A stretch of 64,000 nucleotides of DNA from Xylocopa sonorina (Eukaryota; Arthropoda; Insecta; Hymenoptera; Apidae). How positions within the stretch are numbered: position 1 is the stretch's first letter; each line of letters starts with the position of its first letter. Location: contig NC_135206.1 of the NCBI RefSeq assembly GCF_050948175.1, positions 3,811,670 to 3,875,669 of the forward strand. The letters run 5' to 3'. A program made the position numbers and the translations under genes. Below are positions 38,362 through 49,506 of the stretch, in pieces. The notes beneath the pieces are model-generated. The model was given only the letters and a program-made list of their open reading frames with translations, was not told where the DNA came from and ran no database searches.

Positions 38362-41300
38362 TTGAAGAAGAGCGTCTCGTTCGCCTAATCACAGTTTACA
38401 CGAAGAGACCAATGGTATCACAGAAGAAAAAACAAACCAACGGCCTTTCGCAACGTGCGCGCCACGTTCTTCCAATCTCGAGTCAACAGAAACGAAGGTA
38501 CGAATATTTGTTTGCGGTAGATTCCCCCGGGGGAAGCCATCCAGAGATAACGAGGGAGGAAGTTCCGCTACCCGCGTATACGAGCGACATTTCTTTGCCC
38601 TCGCGAGGAGGAACAGATAAAGCGGCCATGCTGCGGAAGAAACTTTAGTACGTTACAAACGCTTCCGTTTTTTTATGCCTCGCGTCGTATTCTTGTCGTG
38701 ACGTCAACCTTTTATACTTCACTCGTGTCTATATAGAAATTGGAATTTTCTTTCTTTTTATTTTCGTTGGTCTTTCGAATGTTTCGAGAGTAACAGTGGA
38801 CGCGAGATTAGTAGTTGTTCAAGGTAGCTCGATGTTTCTTATCTGACGAACACCTAGCGGCCCTGCCAAGACCCCACGGGAGCATTATCTGGAGAAGCCA
38901 TAAATGGTTACCTCCCACCTCGTACAAATCTCCGCGTTTAACCCTTTTTCTTGTTTGCGCAACGCACGCACACACAGTGGCTACGGTTTTTTTCCAACGT
39001 GCACGAGGCACCCTCGTGCATCCTACGAGAAGATCTCTATCTGGACCCGTGGATCGAGAGATCACCCACGGTCCTTTACTAAGACACTGCGCGTTTCATC
39101 GACCACGATTCGATCACTGTTTCTCAGCAAAAAATATCTACCTACGATTCGTGACTGTTTATGCGAGAATTATTTCGTTTCTGGCCTCTCGAATTTCTGT
39201 AGCTGATGATACCAGTTTATATCGATCCTCACAGCGTTCTATGAAAGGGTTAGTACCCATAATCCTCTCGATATCCTCGCATCGACGTGTCTGGATCATT
39301 AATTAAATTGATACACCCTAAGTCGAATCGAGAGGAGGATGGCTCGCGATTGGGGGTGGTTTCGCGGTCGAAATCGAGCCGCGCGCAACCCTTTCGCAGT
39401 GGAACAGCAGGGCGGAAAGAATGGATTCGTTTCGGACGATTCAATTACCAGCGCAAGGGTGGCTGCGAGCGCTCGAACAGGGGGTGAAAAAAACGGGGGG
39501 ACCACTGGGTGAAACGGGGATGCGCATTTCGACTAGAATAGTCAATTACGGGCGCGTGGCTCGCGCTTTTCTTTCCTCCTGGCAATCTCGCCAGGCATTG
39601 TGCACGCGAAATTTACCGGAATTATCTCGCTCCCTCCGCCTCTGACGGCGACCATTAATCATTCGCTGAAAGCTGCGAGTGTCCTTGAACCGCGTGCCCC
39701 GCCGCGTTCATCGATTCACGATTAAAAAACAGAGAAAATCGAGGAACCTCGCAGGAACGGAGGGTATCGATTTCGAGACTGAAGAACCGTCGATCCACGG
39801 ATTTCTACCTTTATTTTTTTTACCACACGCTCGATGATGTTCGAAGGGGGTAATCTGGAAGCGATGGTGGAGGGCAGTGCTTCTGTTGCTTTTTAGCTAG
39901 CGAGAATTGTGAGAAAGAGGAAATATTTTAATCTTTGAGCGCTAGGTAGCTCGACGTTAAGTCTGAGCCATGAACTGTCCACTTCGTATGAAAAAGCCTA
40001 CCATGAGGTGCGTAGTTTTTTATGAAAAATCGCGTTTATGGGGTTAATGGAAGGTTCTTGGTGCTTAGATGTCCAATTGATAAATTAATTCTGTTTCTGT
40101 CGTTGCAACAAGTTCATAGAAACCACCCCATGTGTGCAACGTCGACAAGCGAAGGACTGTTCGCGAACGAAAGGACAGAAATGGATGAAAGGAAAATTAT
40201 ACGATGGAAAGCCAGCGACTCGATTTTAACGAACTAAGATCCAAGCACGAATTCAATGTTACCGCGGTGAATTCAGTTGAGTAAAGGTCGGCATAATGAG
40301 CTTCTAATGAGAGCACGTTAAACAGAGTCGAGGCTCTACGATAATAAATCGAGTTCTGAACGTAGAATTTTTCTAATGGGGCTATTAAAGTAAACGATAC
40401 GCGTGCCGTTTTCGTATATTCGATGCACATTTGCTTCTCTGCGATCAATTAATTAAGGGAATACGGTTACGAGGGCTCGTCAACTTTTTCCACGACCACC
40501 AAGCGTATATTTAATTATACTAAAAAAAAACGAATACTTAAGCGAGATTATAATGCAATTGTAGAGAACAGGATATCCGATTTTCATTTAGAGACACAGT
40601 TTCAATTCCACAATCGATGAACAACGCGTTAATCAAATGTCTTATCCCGCGCGACCCAATTCGAGGAAATTAACATTTAATTCACGTTCCCCGCGCAATA
40701 ACGCCATAAAAGGCAGCGAAGAGTCCCGCTTGAAATGCTGCGTTACTTGAAAACCCAGCTCTCATCCCTAATGAAAGGTTTAATTAAAATTCCAATAGCG
40801 AATGGATTCGATTTCATCGGCTGGAAAACATAAATGCACCGTCGCCTGTAATTACTCGCGCGACGATCACATTACGATTCATTTCGATTTCGTGACGAAT
40901 CACGATCCCCACCCCCATCGCTGATTTCAAAAACCAGCCCTCTGTTCTTCGAAATTTAGCGAACTGTCGAGCGAAAAGTCGCGATTGTCGAGTAATAAAA
41001 ATGCGATAGAAATTATTCGAACGCGCGACGAGTGAAGAGAATAATGGCAACTTTAATAAAAGCTTAACATCCACTTCAGAAATCGATTTTCGCCAGGAAG
41101 TCGAGCTCTGATTGGTTTCGCGCCAACCCCTTCGATCGAACGTGGCTCAACGACGAACGTAGAACTAAATTATTAAAGGGACTAATTATTAACGGTCCAT
41201 TCACTTCTGAAGGCAATCGAATAATTGTATTTTCCATTCTACAATCTTGTCGATTCGATTTTTTAACGAAAGAGACAAAGTATTATCAAATATTCCTTTC

Positions 41301-42097
41301 AAACTCAAGTCACAAATATTTATTCTTCCTACGAAGTCCAATTAACCATTCACGATCGATTCATTAATAATCATGACTTCTGATCAGCTGTATTATTCCA
41401 GCATACAAACCCTCTGTCGTTTCCCTTCGTTAACCCAAATTTAAACCAGGAAATAGCCGAAGAAATTGAATAATTAAAGGTCTCAAAGGAAAGTGGAGAT
41501 ATCGATAGCGTTCGTCGAATTATCAGGCGATAGTTTGTTAATTACAAGACGGAAACGTGCCCAGCGATAACTGTATCGCGGTTTCTTTCGTTCGAGACGA
41601 AATTCCCGGGAAACTACTTCCTGACTCGGCCACGCTACCATCTACGAAGCGAAATCGCACGGCTGGGACGATCCTCCGCGGGATTCTCGGACGATTCCTG
41701 AAGCATGCGATTCCTGAAAAAGAGAGGACGAGATCCGCTCGCGATGGCGCGCGGCTGTGGCTCGCGATGCTTCGAGAGAGAAAGAGAGAGAAAGAGAGTG
41801 GACGCGATGCATTTACCTAGGACGAGGAGCAGAGGATCAAAGGTGTCACGGTGCAACCACACCTGACGCTCCCCATGGATTCGCCTTTTTCTCCCTTGCT
41901 CGTGGAAGCCATGGCGATGCACGCGAGCCAAATCGAATTTCCGAGCTGTCCCTTAATCCTGACGAACCCCACCTGCGACCCAGTTCCAGGATTCATACCC
42001 TGCGGGGCACGCGATCAAACGCAAACGTTTGCAGCGGAAATTCATACCCTTTCGATAAGATACTCGAGTTTGGGGTTTGAAATTGTCGCGAGAGGGG
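38362..42097. other. Gene-free DNA
   Basis: No exon recognised. AT-richer with many TTAATTAA-like words at 40.2-41.5 kb. Confidence 0.55.
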
Positions 42098-42550
42098 TTT
42101 TCAGTAATCTTTAAATACCAAAGATGAAAATCTTTGCATGGAAGTATCCATTTCTGATTTGAGTCACGAGTCATTGCTTCGTCCAAGCGATTTACGTCCA
42201 CGAAATTTGATTTTGTGAGGTTTTCAGCTATTTTCGAATACCAAAGATCAAAATCTTTGCATGGAAGCACCTTTCTCTAATTTAAACTCCGAGTCGCAGC
42301 TTTGTCCAAGTGATTTACGTCCACGACATTCGATTTTATGAAGTTTTCAGTAATTTTTAAATCTCTCTAATTTAAATCACGAGTTAGTGCTTCGTCCAAG
42401 CGGCTTACGTCCACGAAATTCGATTTGACGAGGTTTTCAGTAATTTTCAAATAGTAAAGATCAAAATCTTAGCATTGAAGCATCTTTCTCTAATTTGAGT
42501 CACGAGTTACTGCTTCATCGAAGCGATTCAGTCCACGAAATTCGATTTGC
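42098..42550. repeat. Tandem repeat, four units of 90-123 bp
   Basis: TTTTCAGTAAT-like starts occur at 42098, 42221, 42343 and 42433. Units share CAAAATCTTTGCAT, AGTCACGAGTTA-type and ACGTCCACGAAATTCGATTT. The third unit has lost about 30 bp. Confidence 0.88.
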
Positions 42551-42861
42551 CTTGTCGAGGAAGTCGAAGGAGACCACAGTCACCGCGAGACCCGGGGAGA
42601 ACTCGATTCAACGCGAAAACAAACGTAGCCACCCCATCCCAGCTTCCGTTTCCGGGGCTGAGTCAAGGTCATCCCCTGTTCCGGCATCAGATTGGCCCAG
42701 TTATTGGCACCAATTGCATAATCTCCCGCGTTACCTCCTAGCAAAACTAATTTATTACTCAACGATCATCTCCGCTCGAGCGATCGACTATCGCCAGCGT
42801 GGAATGAGGATGTCCTCCGCATCGAGGTACTCGCGACCCCCTCGATTATGTAAAAGAATTA

Positions 42862-42864
42862 CTC

Positions 42865-42909
<45 letters not shown>

Positions 42910-43073
42910 GTGCGTACAAATATTAAACGAGAGAGCGTCTCTTCTCCCTCTGTGCGTAGAAATATTAAACGAGAGAGCGTCAGTGGCCACGTATCGCACG
43001 CAAAAGAATGATTCCTCTCTCTCTCTTCTCTCTCTGTGCGTACAAATATTAAACGAGAGAGCGTCTCTTCTCT

Positions 43074-43110
<37 letters not shown>

Positions 43111-43140
43111 ATAGAAATATTAAACGAGAGAGCGTCAATG
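42862..43140. repeat. CT microsatellite alternating with a short unit
   Basis: Runs of CT or TCTC alternate with a unit containing GTGCGTACAAATATTAAACG and AGAGAGCGTC, seen at about 42911, 42951, 43037 and 43108. The reverse strand gives a low-complexity Glu-Arg ORF with no coding meaning. Confidence 0.85.
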
Positions 43141-44664
43141 AACGAGTGTCGAGGAGCGGCCATCGAAGGGGTTGGAAGCTCTGGCTACGCTCGACGACCA
43201 ATTTCAAACTATTTCCATAGAATTACTTGATGATTAAACTGGGTCAAGTTATTCTGCAACGCGTAGCCATCAGTTGAAAATTGTTCGCCCAGTTCGAACG
43301 TTGTTTTGTGTGGGATTGATCGGTTTCAATTGATGGCTCTCGTTCGCGATTAGGGGATGAAGTTCTTGCTGAACATTCTCAAAGTATTTTTAGCATTTAC
43401 TCCATCTATATCGTCTAGAAAAGTATTTCTCATTAACGTTAGTTGCTTTTATCCGTCAGTGTGTTTTATTAATGGAAAAATCGCGATTAAAACTTGCGAG
43501 AGGGGAGAAAAATGGGGTTCGACTAAAAATACAGGAAATATATCGAGGAACATCGATCGCGCGACTGAATAATCGAAAACTGAAAGAGATTCGACGTTGG
43601 AATTATCAGTTTCCCGATAAAAAAAAAAATAGAAGAAAGTGGTATTCCACTCCACCCAAAATCAATAAAACGAGAATTTCCCAAGCGTATATCACTGACA
43701 CTTTTATCGAAGTTTTAATAAATGAATGCTCTGGCGTGTTCCCCTCGCGCTGAGCCTATCATCGCTATCAGTAACCAAATATATTCAACGCGCAGCGTTG
43801 CAGCAAGCATTTCGAGAGAGCCTCGCGGCTGATCAAACGCGATTCCAAAGAGAAGCGAAGTCGCCACTGGCGCACCTGGTCGCTCGAGGCCTCCTCTGAC
43901 TCCTCTCGAAGGAATTAGCCGCGGCAATTGTACAGTTTTCGTGTTTCACTCGGCTTCAGAGGCTCCCCTCGAAGACGCTGGAATAAGCTCCCACCCAGCA
44001 GCCCCTCATATTTATTCAGCGAGCTCAGGAAACTACCCTGAAAGCGTTTACATATCAATCGTCGAACAAGAGACAGAATTGCGGCCCCAGTTCCAAACTT
44101 CCGTCGATTCTTTACTGTTTTCTCGACTTCCTCTTTAACGAGCGCCATTGTTGCGCCAGTTGCACGCACCGTGGATTAATATCCATCGATTTCTTCGATC
44201 CCTCGTCTTTTTCTTGTGCTATGATGCGAGTATCGTGAAATGGAGGTTCGCTAACGCGAAATTTCCTCCCCTTTTTAATGCTCGCTGGTCCAATGGGCAA
44301 TGGTTTCGTCGTAAACTCGCTGTTGACCCATTTCCAGGATTGTTTGCCTGGATCAGGCAACAAACACGAGGCTGCAGGGGTGGCCAGTCGAACCAAAGAC
44401 GCGATTTACCTTGCGAGCACTTTCGAAAAGTGGAGATCGACGATTGAAAACGAAGTCGCGGACATTTCCTGTGGCGAGACCAACGATTTATCCGCTGGAC
44501 GAGTCCAGAGGGGGTCGCACTCGAGTGCAGCGGCCGCCATTTCGAAGACGCGCCTTCCACGGACGTGACCCAAAGGGATTTGGGTCGCGGAATATGGGGC
44601 GCAGCCTTAATCGCTGCGGGAATAAACCGCCCCAGGAAATGCTCGCTGTTTCCGTCTCCTCGAA
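43141..44664. other. Gene-free DNA
   Basis: No exon recognised. A 183-codon minus-strand ORF at 44.2-44.8 kb runs into the tandem repeat and has no family resemblance. Confidence 0.55.
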
Positions 44665-45030
44665 ACGATGAGAGCAGCGTTATCGAAGATTTTTCGATGC
44701 GTTTTGCTAATTTTTTGGTGCAATTGCACCTGTGAGGGACTTTAAGATGGATCGCACTGTCTCCAGCCACGATAAGAGCAGCGTTATCGAAGCGTTTTGC
44801 TAATTTTTCGCTGGAATTGCATCTGTGAGGGACTTTAAGATGGATCGAACAGTCTCCAGCAATGATAAGAGCAGCGTTTTGCTACTTTTTCACTGGAATT
44901 GCATCTGTGAGGGACTCTAAGATGGATTGCGCAGTCTCCAGCAACGATAAGAGCAGCGTTATCGAAGGTTCATCGATGCATTTTGCTAATTCATCACTGG
45001 AATTGCATCTGCGAGGGACTTTAAGATGGT
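44665..45030. repeat. Tandem repeat, four units of about 80-105 bp
   Basis: Each unit contains GATAAGAGCAGCGTT, TTTTGCTA, GGAATTGCATCTGTGAGGGA and CTTTAAGATGG. The GAGGGAC landmark is at 44734, 44827, 44909 and 45013. The last unit runs directly into the left arm of the first palindrome. Confidence 0.85.
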
Positions 45031-45546
45031 TCGCGTAGGAGTTTCATCAAGAGGGACAGCCTTTGCAAGGATATCTTCAAGAGGAGGCGTCGCGCACCCC
45101 CTGGACGTGCTACCAATTAGATTTTAAGGCGTTTATATTATTAATTAAGTTCTTTTATGTATTAATATTAAACTTATTATTGTATTATTATATTATACTT
45201 AGTTGTAAGTGCGTTAGCAATATATTTATTGTATCGTGAGAGCAAAAACCATTGTATTATAAGTGTATGAAGTGTATACCATTGTATTATAGGTGTATGA
45301 AGTCTGTACTATTGTAAAATCGAATGTAATTGTAATTTAATGTATATTTTATTAATTATTATGAATAAATTAATGGTTTAAACAGAATACAATGGTGTTT
45401 TGAGTACCCTGTAAGCCTAGAAAGCTCCTAGAAAGACCAATCCTGATCCTTAAACGAGGAAAGACTCGTAAAAAATGGCCCTGGGCCCAATTAAACTAGT
45501 TGTAAGATAGAATTTTGGCGCCTTCGTTCGGTAAATCCATGGTGAA

Positions 45547-46226
45547 TGACGTCACTTCCGGTTATTGCCAAAATTCCAAGAACTCTCGATGACGTCACTT
45601 CCGGTTCCACTTTGCGAATTGCGGCTTTCAAAGTCGAAAATTCTGCTATTACGTAATATTACGTAATATTACGTAATGTTACGTAATATTACGTCATAGT
45701 AACTTTTGCAATTTCATTTTCAAAAGTCAGAAATCGGCTATTACGTAATATTACGTAATATTACGTAATATTACGTAACATTACGTAACATTACGTAATC
45801 GCAAATTTTCGATTTTCATTTTCGAAAGTCAGAAATTGGCTATTACGTAACATTACGTAATATAACGTAATATTACGTAACATTACGTAATCGCAAATTT
45901 TCGATTTTCATTTTCGAAAGTCAGAAATTGGCTATTACGTAATATTACGTAATATTACGTAACATTACGTAATATTACGTAACATTACGTAATCGCAAAT
46001 TTTCGACTTTCATTTTCAAAAGTTAGAAATTTGCGATTACGTAATATTACGTAACATTACGTAATATTACGTAATATTACGTAATAGCAAAATTTTCGAC
46101 TTTGAAATTCAGATTTTGGCAAAGGGGACCATGATGACGTCACAACAGCTAAGTAATGACGTCACTTCTTGGAAATGACGTCATCGGGGATTCCTGGAAT
46201 TTTGGCGATTCCCGGAAATGACGTCA
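45547..46226. promoter_or_regulatory. Six TGACGTCA (CRE/ATF-type) palindromes flanking the array
   Basis: Perfect TGACGTCA sites are at 45547-45554, 45590-45597, 46135-46142, 46157-46164, 46176-46183 and 46219-46226. The first two continue as CACTTCCGG, a GGAAG (ETS-type) core abutting the CRE. They lie in the inverted arms, so several are copies of each other by symmetry. The sites are seen; regulatory activity is inferred only. Confidence 0.4.
45647..46085. repeat. Higher-order array of TTACGTAA palindromes
   Basis: Five blocks of TTACGTAA steps lie at about 45648-45694, 45739-45799, 45842-45891, 45933-45993 and 46037-46085. I count 4, 6, 4, 6 and 5 perfect TTACGTAA copies, 25 in total, plus variants TTACGTCA and TAACGTAA. 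Within a block the period is exactly 10 bp (TTACGTAATA or TTACGTAACA). Blocks are separated by a 40-50 bp spacer containing GCAAATTTTCGATTTTCATT and a CAGAAATTGG-type stretch, so the whole forms a superrepeat of about 95-100 bp. TTACGTAA is the symmetric consensus of PAR-type and C/EBP-like bZIP dimers; a function is not shown. Confidence 0.9.
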
Positions 46227-46429
46227 TTTTCCAAGAATTCTCGAACGAAAGCATCAGTATTGAGACTTAGAAATAATTCATCTTGGTTCAGGACTATTTT
46301 TTACGAGTTTCTTCTCGTTTAAGGATTGGGATTGGCTATTCTAGGAGTGTTGCACTTGGATAACAATGATAACACGTATTTAAGGCAGTTTAAATAGTTA
46401 ATTTATTCATAATAATTAATAAGACATAC

Positions 46430-46620
46430 AATACATTACAATTATACTTGTTTTACAATGATATTTTACAATTATAGTAAACTTACTTTACAATTAAACT
46501 TATTTTACAATGATATTTTACAATTAAAGTAAACTTACTCTACAGTTAAACTTGTTTTACAATGGTATTTTACAATTAAAGTAAACTTACTTTACAATTA
46601 TACTTATTTTACAATGATAT
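46430..46620. repeat. AT-rich tandem subrepeats within the right arm of the first palindrome
   Basis: TTTTACAATGATATTTTACA-type units followed by AGTAAACTTAC recur about every 60 bp. The left arm has fewer and more diverged equivalents, which explains the arm length difference. Confidence 0.75.
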
Positions 46621-46930
46621 TACTTAATACTAAGGCTCTCACATTCGCTATACAATAAATACGTAACTAATTGACTTATAACTAAATGGTGTATATAATA
46701 CGGTAATAGTTTTAATATTAACACATAAAAGTACTTAATTAATAATATAAACGACTTAAAAACTAATTTGTGACGCATCCAAAGTGTAGGCGATGTATCC
46801 TCTTGAAGATATCGATGCACTGACTCCTCTTCTTATAAAAATCTGATGATCCTGCGAATAACATCCTGGTTTGTACTCCAAAACTTCAAACTTCTCGAAT
46901 ATAATGTTGTACACCACTTGTCGATTGATT

Positions 46931-47314
46931 TTATGTCGATTTTATGTCCACTGGTTCCATGGAATACCCTGTGACTCCTTCACCTTCCACTTTTGGGTCG
47001 ATTGCACTCGTTAACCATTGGCCATTGCCAATAAAAAAAAAATACGTGTCCAATATTTTCACCTGTTCTACAAGTGTACCAAGTTTCAGTAAAATCGATG
47101 GCAGATATACTTGCGAATCAGTACACCAAGTATTAATAGCAGTATGGCACTTATCCCTCGAAATTTTATTCATCTGTGCTGGTGAAACACTCTTAAAAAT
47201 ACGTGGCATACGAAAATATCCTTGCGAAAATATCCAAAGCATTTGGGCTCTCAATTTACCTGCAGGATTTGGACAGGACTTAAAAAAATATACGAGACAT
47301 TGATTTGGAGATAG
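46931..47314 (-). pseudogene. Unidentified ORF fragment beside the first palindromic element
   Basis: A minus-strand frame is open for 127 codons. It contains NPAGKLRAQMLWIF, then RIFKSVSPAQMNKISRDK, then a hydrophobic-aromatic run (DTYFFFIGNGQWL), and ends in a TAA. A good acceptor (a T-run then AAG) lies near 47279. After the stop, related-looking sequence continues for a short way in shifted frames. The amino-acid composition looks like a real globular protein rather than translated repeat, unlike most ORFs in the island. I cannot assign it to a transposase, capsid or host family. It lies just outside the right arm of the palindrome, so it could be a remnant of an element-encoded protein or an unrelated insertion. 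Confidence 0.35.
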
Positions 47315-47579
47315 CTAAAATTGTTTGTACGTCCTGGAGATACATACAGGAGAGGGACACTGTTGGATCTATCGCAGGGGATGCTTCACGATCGACAAAC
47401 GTGATTATTATCACAGATAAAAGTACAATAGAGGCACTAGAGAGGTTCTAGGGACACTAGAATACTAATATACTAATCTACATACTCTACAAAAAAACTA
47501 CTGCATATTTACAGCAATTTTTCATATCAATAGGAAGACTGACAGTGAAATGAGATACAGAAAATGTGATCCAATGTCG

Positions 47580-48115
47580 AGGAGAACCATTAATAATATA
47601 AATGACATTAATTGGGAAAGAATAAGAAGATGGAATACGCGATACAAAAAGTTGCAACCCCTACGAAGCATCGACACCAAAATGAATAATCGCAAGGAGA
47701 AAGTATGGCAAACGAACTCCTTCCTGGACCATAACCACTGCCTCGATAGTGCAAGTCACGAGCACGACTCATTAATAAAATAAATGGCATTAATTGGAAA
47801 AGAATAAGAAGATGAAATACGCGATACAAAAAGTTGCAACCCCTACGAAGCATCGATACCAAAATGAAGCGCAAGGAGAAAGTATGGCAAACGAACTCCT
47901 TCCTGAACCATAATCACTGCCTCGATAGTGCAAGTCACGAGCATGAGAACCATTAATAAAATAAATGGCATTAACTGGGAAAGAATAAGAAGATGGAATA
48001 CGCGATCCAAGAAGTTGCAACCCCTACAAGCAGCCCCAGAAAGCATCGACACTAAAACGAATAATCGCAAGAGAAACTGTGCCAAACGAACTCCTTCCTG
48101 GACCATAACCAGTGC
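47580..48115. repeat. Three tandem copies of a 181-bp unit
   Basis: The landmark CATTAATA recurs at 47588, 47769 and 47951. Units share AAGAATAAGAAGATG, AAGTTGCAACCCCTAC, GCATCGA and CGAACTCCTTCCTG. Copies are about 90% alike by eye with small indels. Short ORFs in all three are repeat-derived. Confidence 0.85.
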
Positions 48116-48244
48116 AGTGCGCTCGCGCAGTTCCCCAGGATGAGCCCCCAAAGGATGGCACTGACCCGGACAATTCCTTGGCCAGCCTCCCCTTCCCAAC
48201 GTGGAGCGCACAGCACGCTATACGCGACGATGATCGAAATCTGC

Positions 48245-48505
48245 CTACCTGTGGATCGTGATCCTTGGCTGCGACGTCGTCGTCGTCTGTCCACGACAAC
48301 CAAGAGCCGTGGGGACTTTGAGGAGGTCGCAGGACGAAAGATGATGCCCGTACTCCCGACAATTCCACGTGTAACTGCTGCGATCGTCCTCCTTCATGGA
48401 TTGCTGCCTCCTGGGCCCAGCATTGTCACCTGCACCGCCACCACCCTCTGAGAGATGGCGAATCAGGGGACGACGCATCGCACCAGAGCTCCGTTTCACC
48501 GGCAC
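48245..48505 (-). pseudogene. Relic of a retroelement gag zinc knuckle
   Basis: The minus strand encodes WNCREYGHHLSSC, which fits the CCHC knuckle spacing C-x2-C-x4-H-x4-C except that the first cysteine is threonine (TWNC). Such knuckles occur in the nucleocapsid part of LTR retrotransposon Gag proteins. The surrounding frame shifts and stops, and I see no protease, reverse transcriptase or integrase block, so this is at most a decayed fragment. The call rests on one short motif. Confidence 0.35.
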
Positions 48506-49297
48506 ATTCGAAATGCTGACGCGCGAATTCGATAGATCGCACCAGGATCCCCTCGATCCGTGTTCGCGACGCGAGACGAGCCTTCAGAGAGCAGAGTCGA
48601 GGAGGATTTGCGCGTGAGACGCGAGACTGGTCCACGTTTTGTCACTGCACGTCGGTCACGCGAGTGGTCCTGCGACGACGTAATCGCGGCACGAGTCCTC
48701 GACAGACTATGTACGTACTTCTTGCGCGAGTGTTTACGACCGTGCGACTCCCACCCTCCAGCCCTATTAACTATTTGTCTTACCTGCCACCCACTGTTCT
48801 GAACCGTACCGAATGCCCAACGTGACTGGTCGGTGCGACAGGTAGCTGCAGAAGATACAGCCGTGCCCTATTTTATCGATACTCGTGGATATCGTGGCTG
48901 CTTTTCGTTCAGGACTTAAAAACTCGCATGATATTTCGTTTATCAACTGCGTTCACAAACTGTAATTAAAGGTTTTCTAATTGTAATGCTGTGGACTTGA
49001 TGAAGAGGGTGATACCTTATCATTTAACACAGTTTCTCTTATCTTATACGAGCAGAAAGTTATAGCAATGTTGAGTAAACTATAAGTGGAATCTGAAAAA
49101 TGCCTCTCAAATGCTACTGATTGCTATGTTTCTCTTCAAATGATAGTTGGATGATTAAAACAAGCTAGTCTAACAAACCACTGTCTGATGCACCAGAATG
49201 CAACGACCTACTTTACAAACAGTAGATAAGGCGAGAGGATCGCACTGATAATGTATCGATGCAATCATTTGCACGTCTGAAACGAGTATTCCTTGTT
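48506..49297. other. Gene-free DNA
   Basis: No exon recognised. CpG-rich to about 48.9 kb, then AT-rich and CpG-poor. Confidence 0.5.
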
Positions 49298-49506
49298 TTA
49301 TTAAATGCAGTAACGATCCATCGACCTAAACGCAGTTTAATAATTGGGCACTCATTTTATTAAATGCTTTAAACTTTAATAATTGCACGCTCATTTTATT
49401 AAATGCTTTAAACTTTAATAATTGCGCACTCATTTTATTAAATGCTTTAAAGTTTAATAATTGAGCACTCATTTTATTAAATGCATTAAACTTTAATAAT
49501 TGCACA
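49298..49506. repeat. 39-bp minisatellite
   Basis: CTCATTTTATTAAATGC starts at 49351, 49390, 49429 and 49468, an exact 39-bp period, with a degraded extra copy near 49298. Because 39 is a multiple of three, the minus strand is open through the array and would encode a 13-residue repeat (QLLKFKAFNKMSA). The ORF is explained by the repeat. Confidence 0.9.

Larger units (their letters stand above)
45027..46876. mobile_element. Large palindromic (foldback-like) element with a TTACGTAA array at its centre
   Basis: The left arm (about 45027-45660) is the reverse complement of the right arm (about 46086-46876) at moderate identity. Matching landmarks, left versus reverse-complemented right: ATATCTTCAAGAGGA (45072 / 46812), TTTATATTATTAATTAAGT (45132 / 46752), TTATGAATAAATTAA (45358 / 46414), CCTTAAACGAG followed by ACTCGTAAAAAAT (45448 / 46325), and CCAAAATTCCA followed by GATGACGTCA (45568 / 46201). 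The right arm is longer because it carries extra copies of a TTTACAATGATATTTTACA-type subrepeat. No transposase was seen inside. Long, internally repetitive inverted arms are typical of foldback-type or other non-autonomous DNA transposons. The ends and target duplication are not resolved. Confidence 0.75.

Noticed and set aside
42846..43163. Minus-strand ORF rich in Glu and Arg
   Set aside because: Translation of the CT microsatellite and its interspersed unit.
44219..44770. 183-codon minus-strand ORF
   Set aside because: Runs into the tandem repeat at 44.67 kb and shows no recognisable domain.
45647..46085. CRISPR array
   Set aside because: Repeats are 10-bp palindromic steps with near-identical spacers in a eukaryotic genome; spacers are not unique and there are no cas genes.
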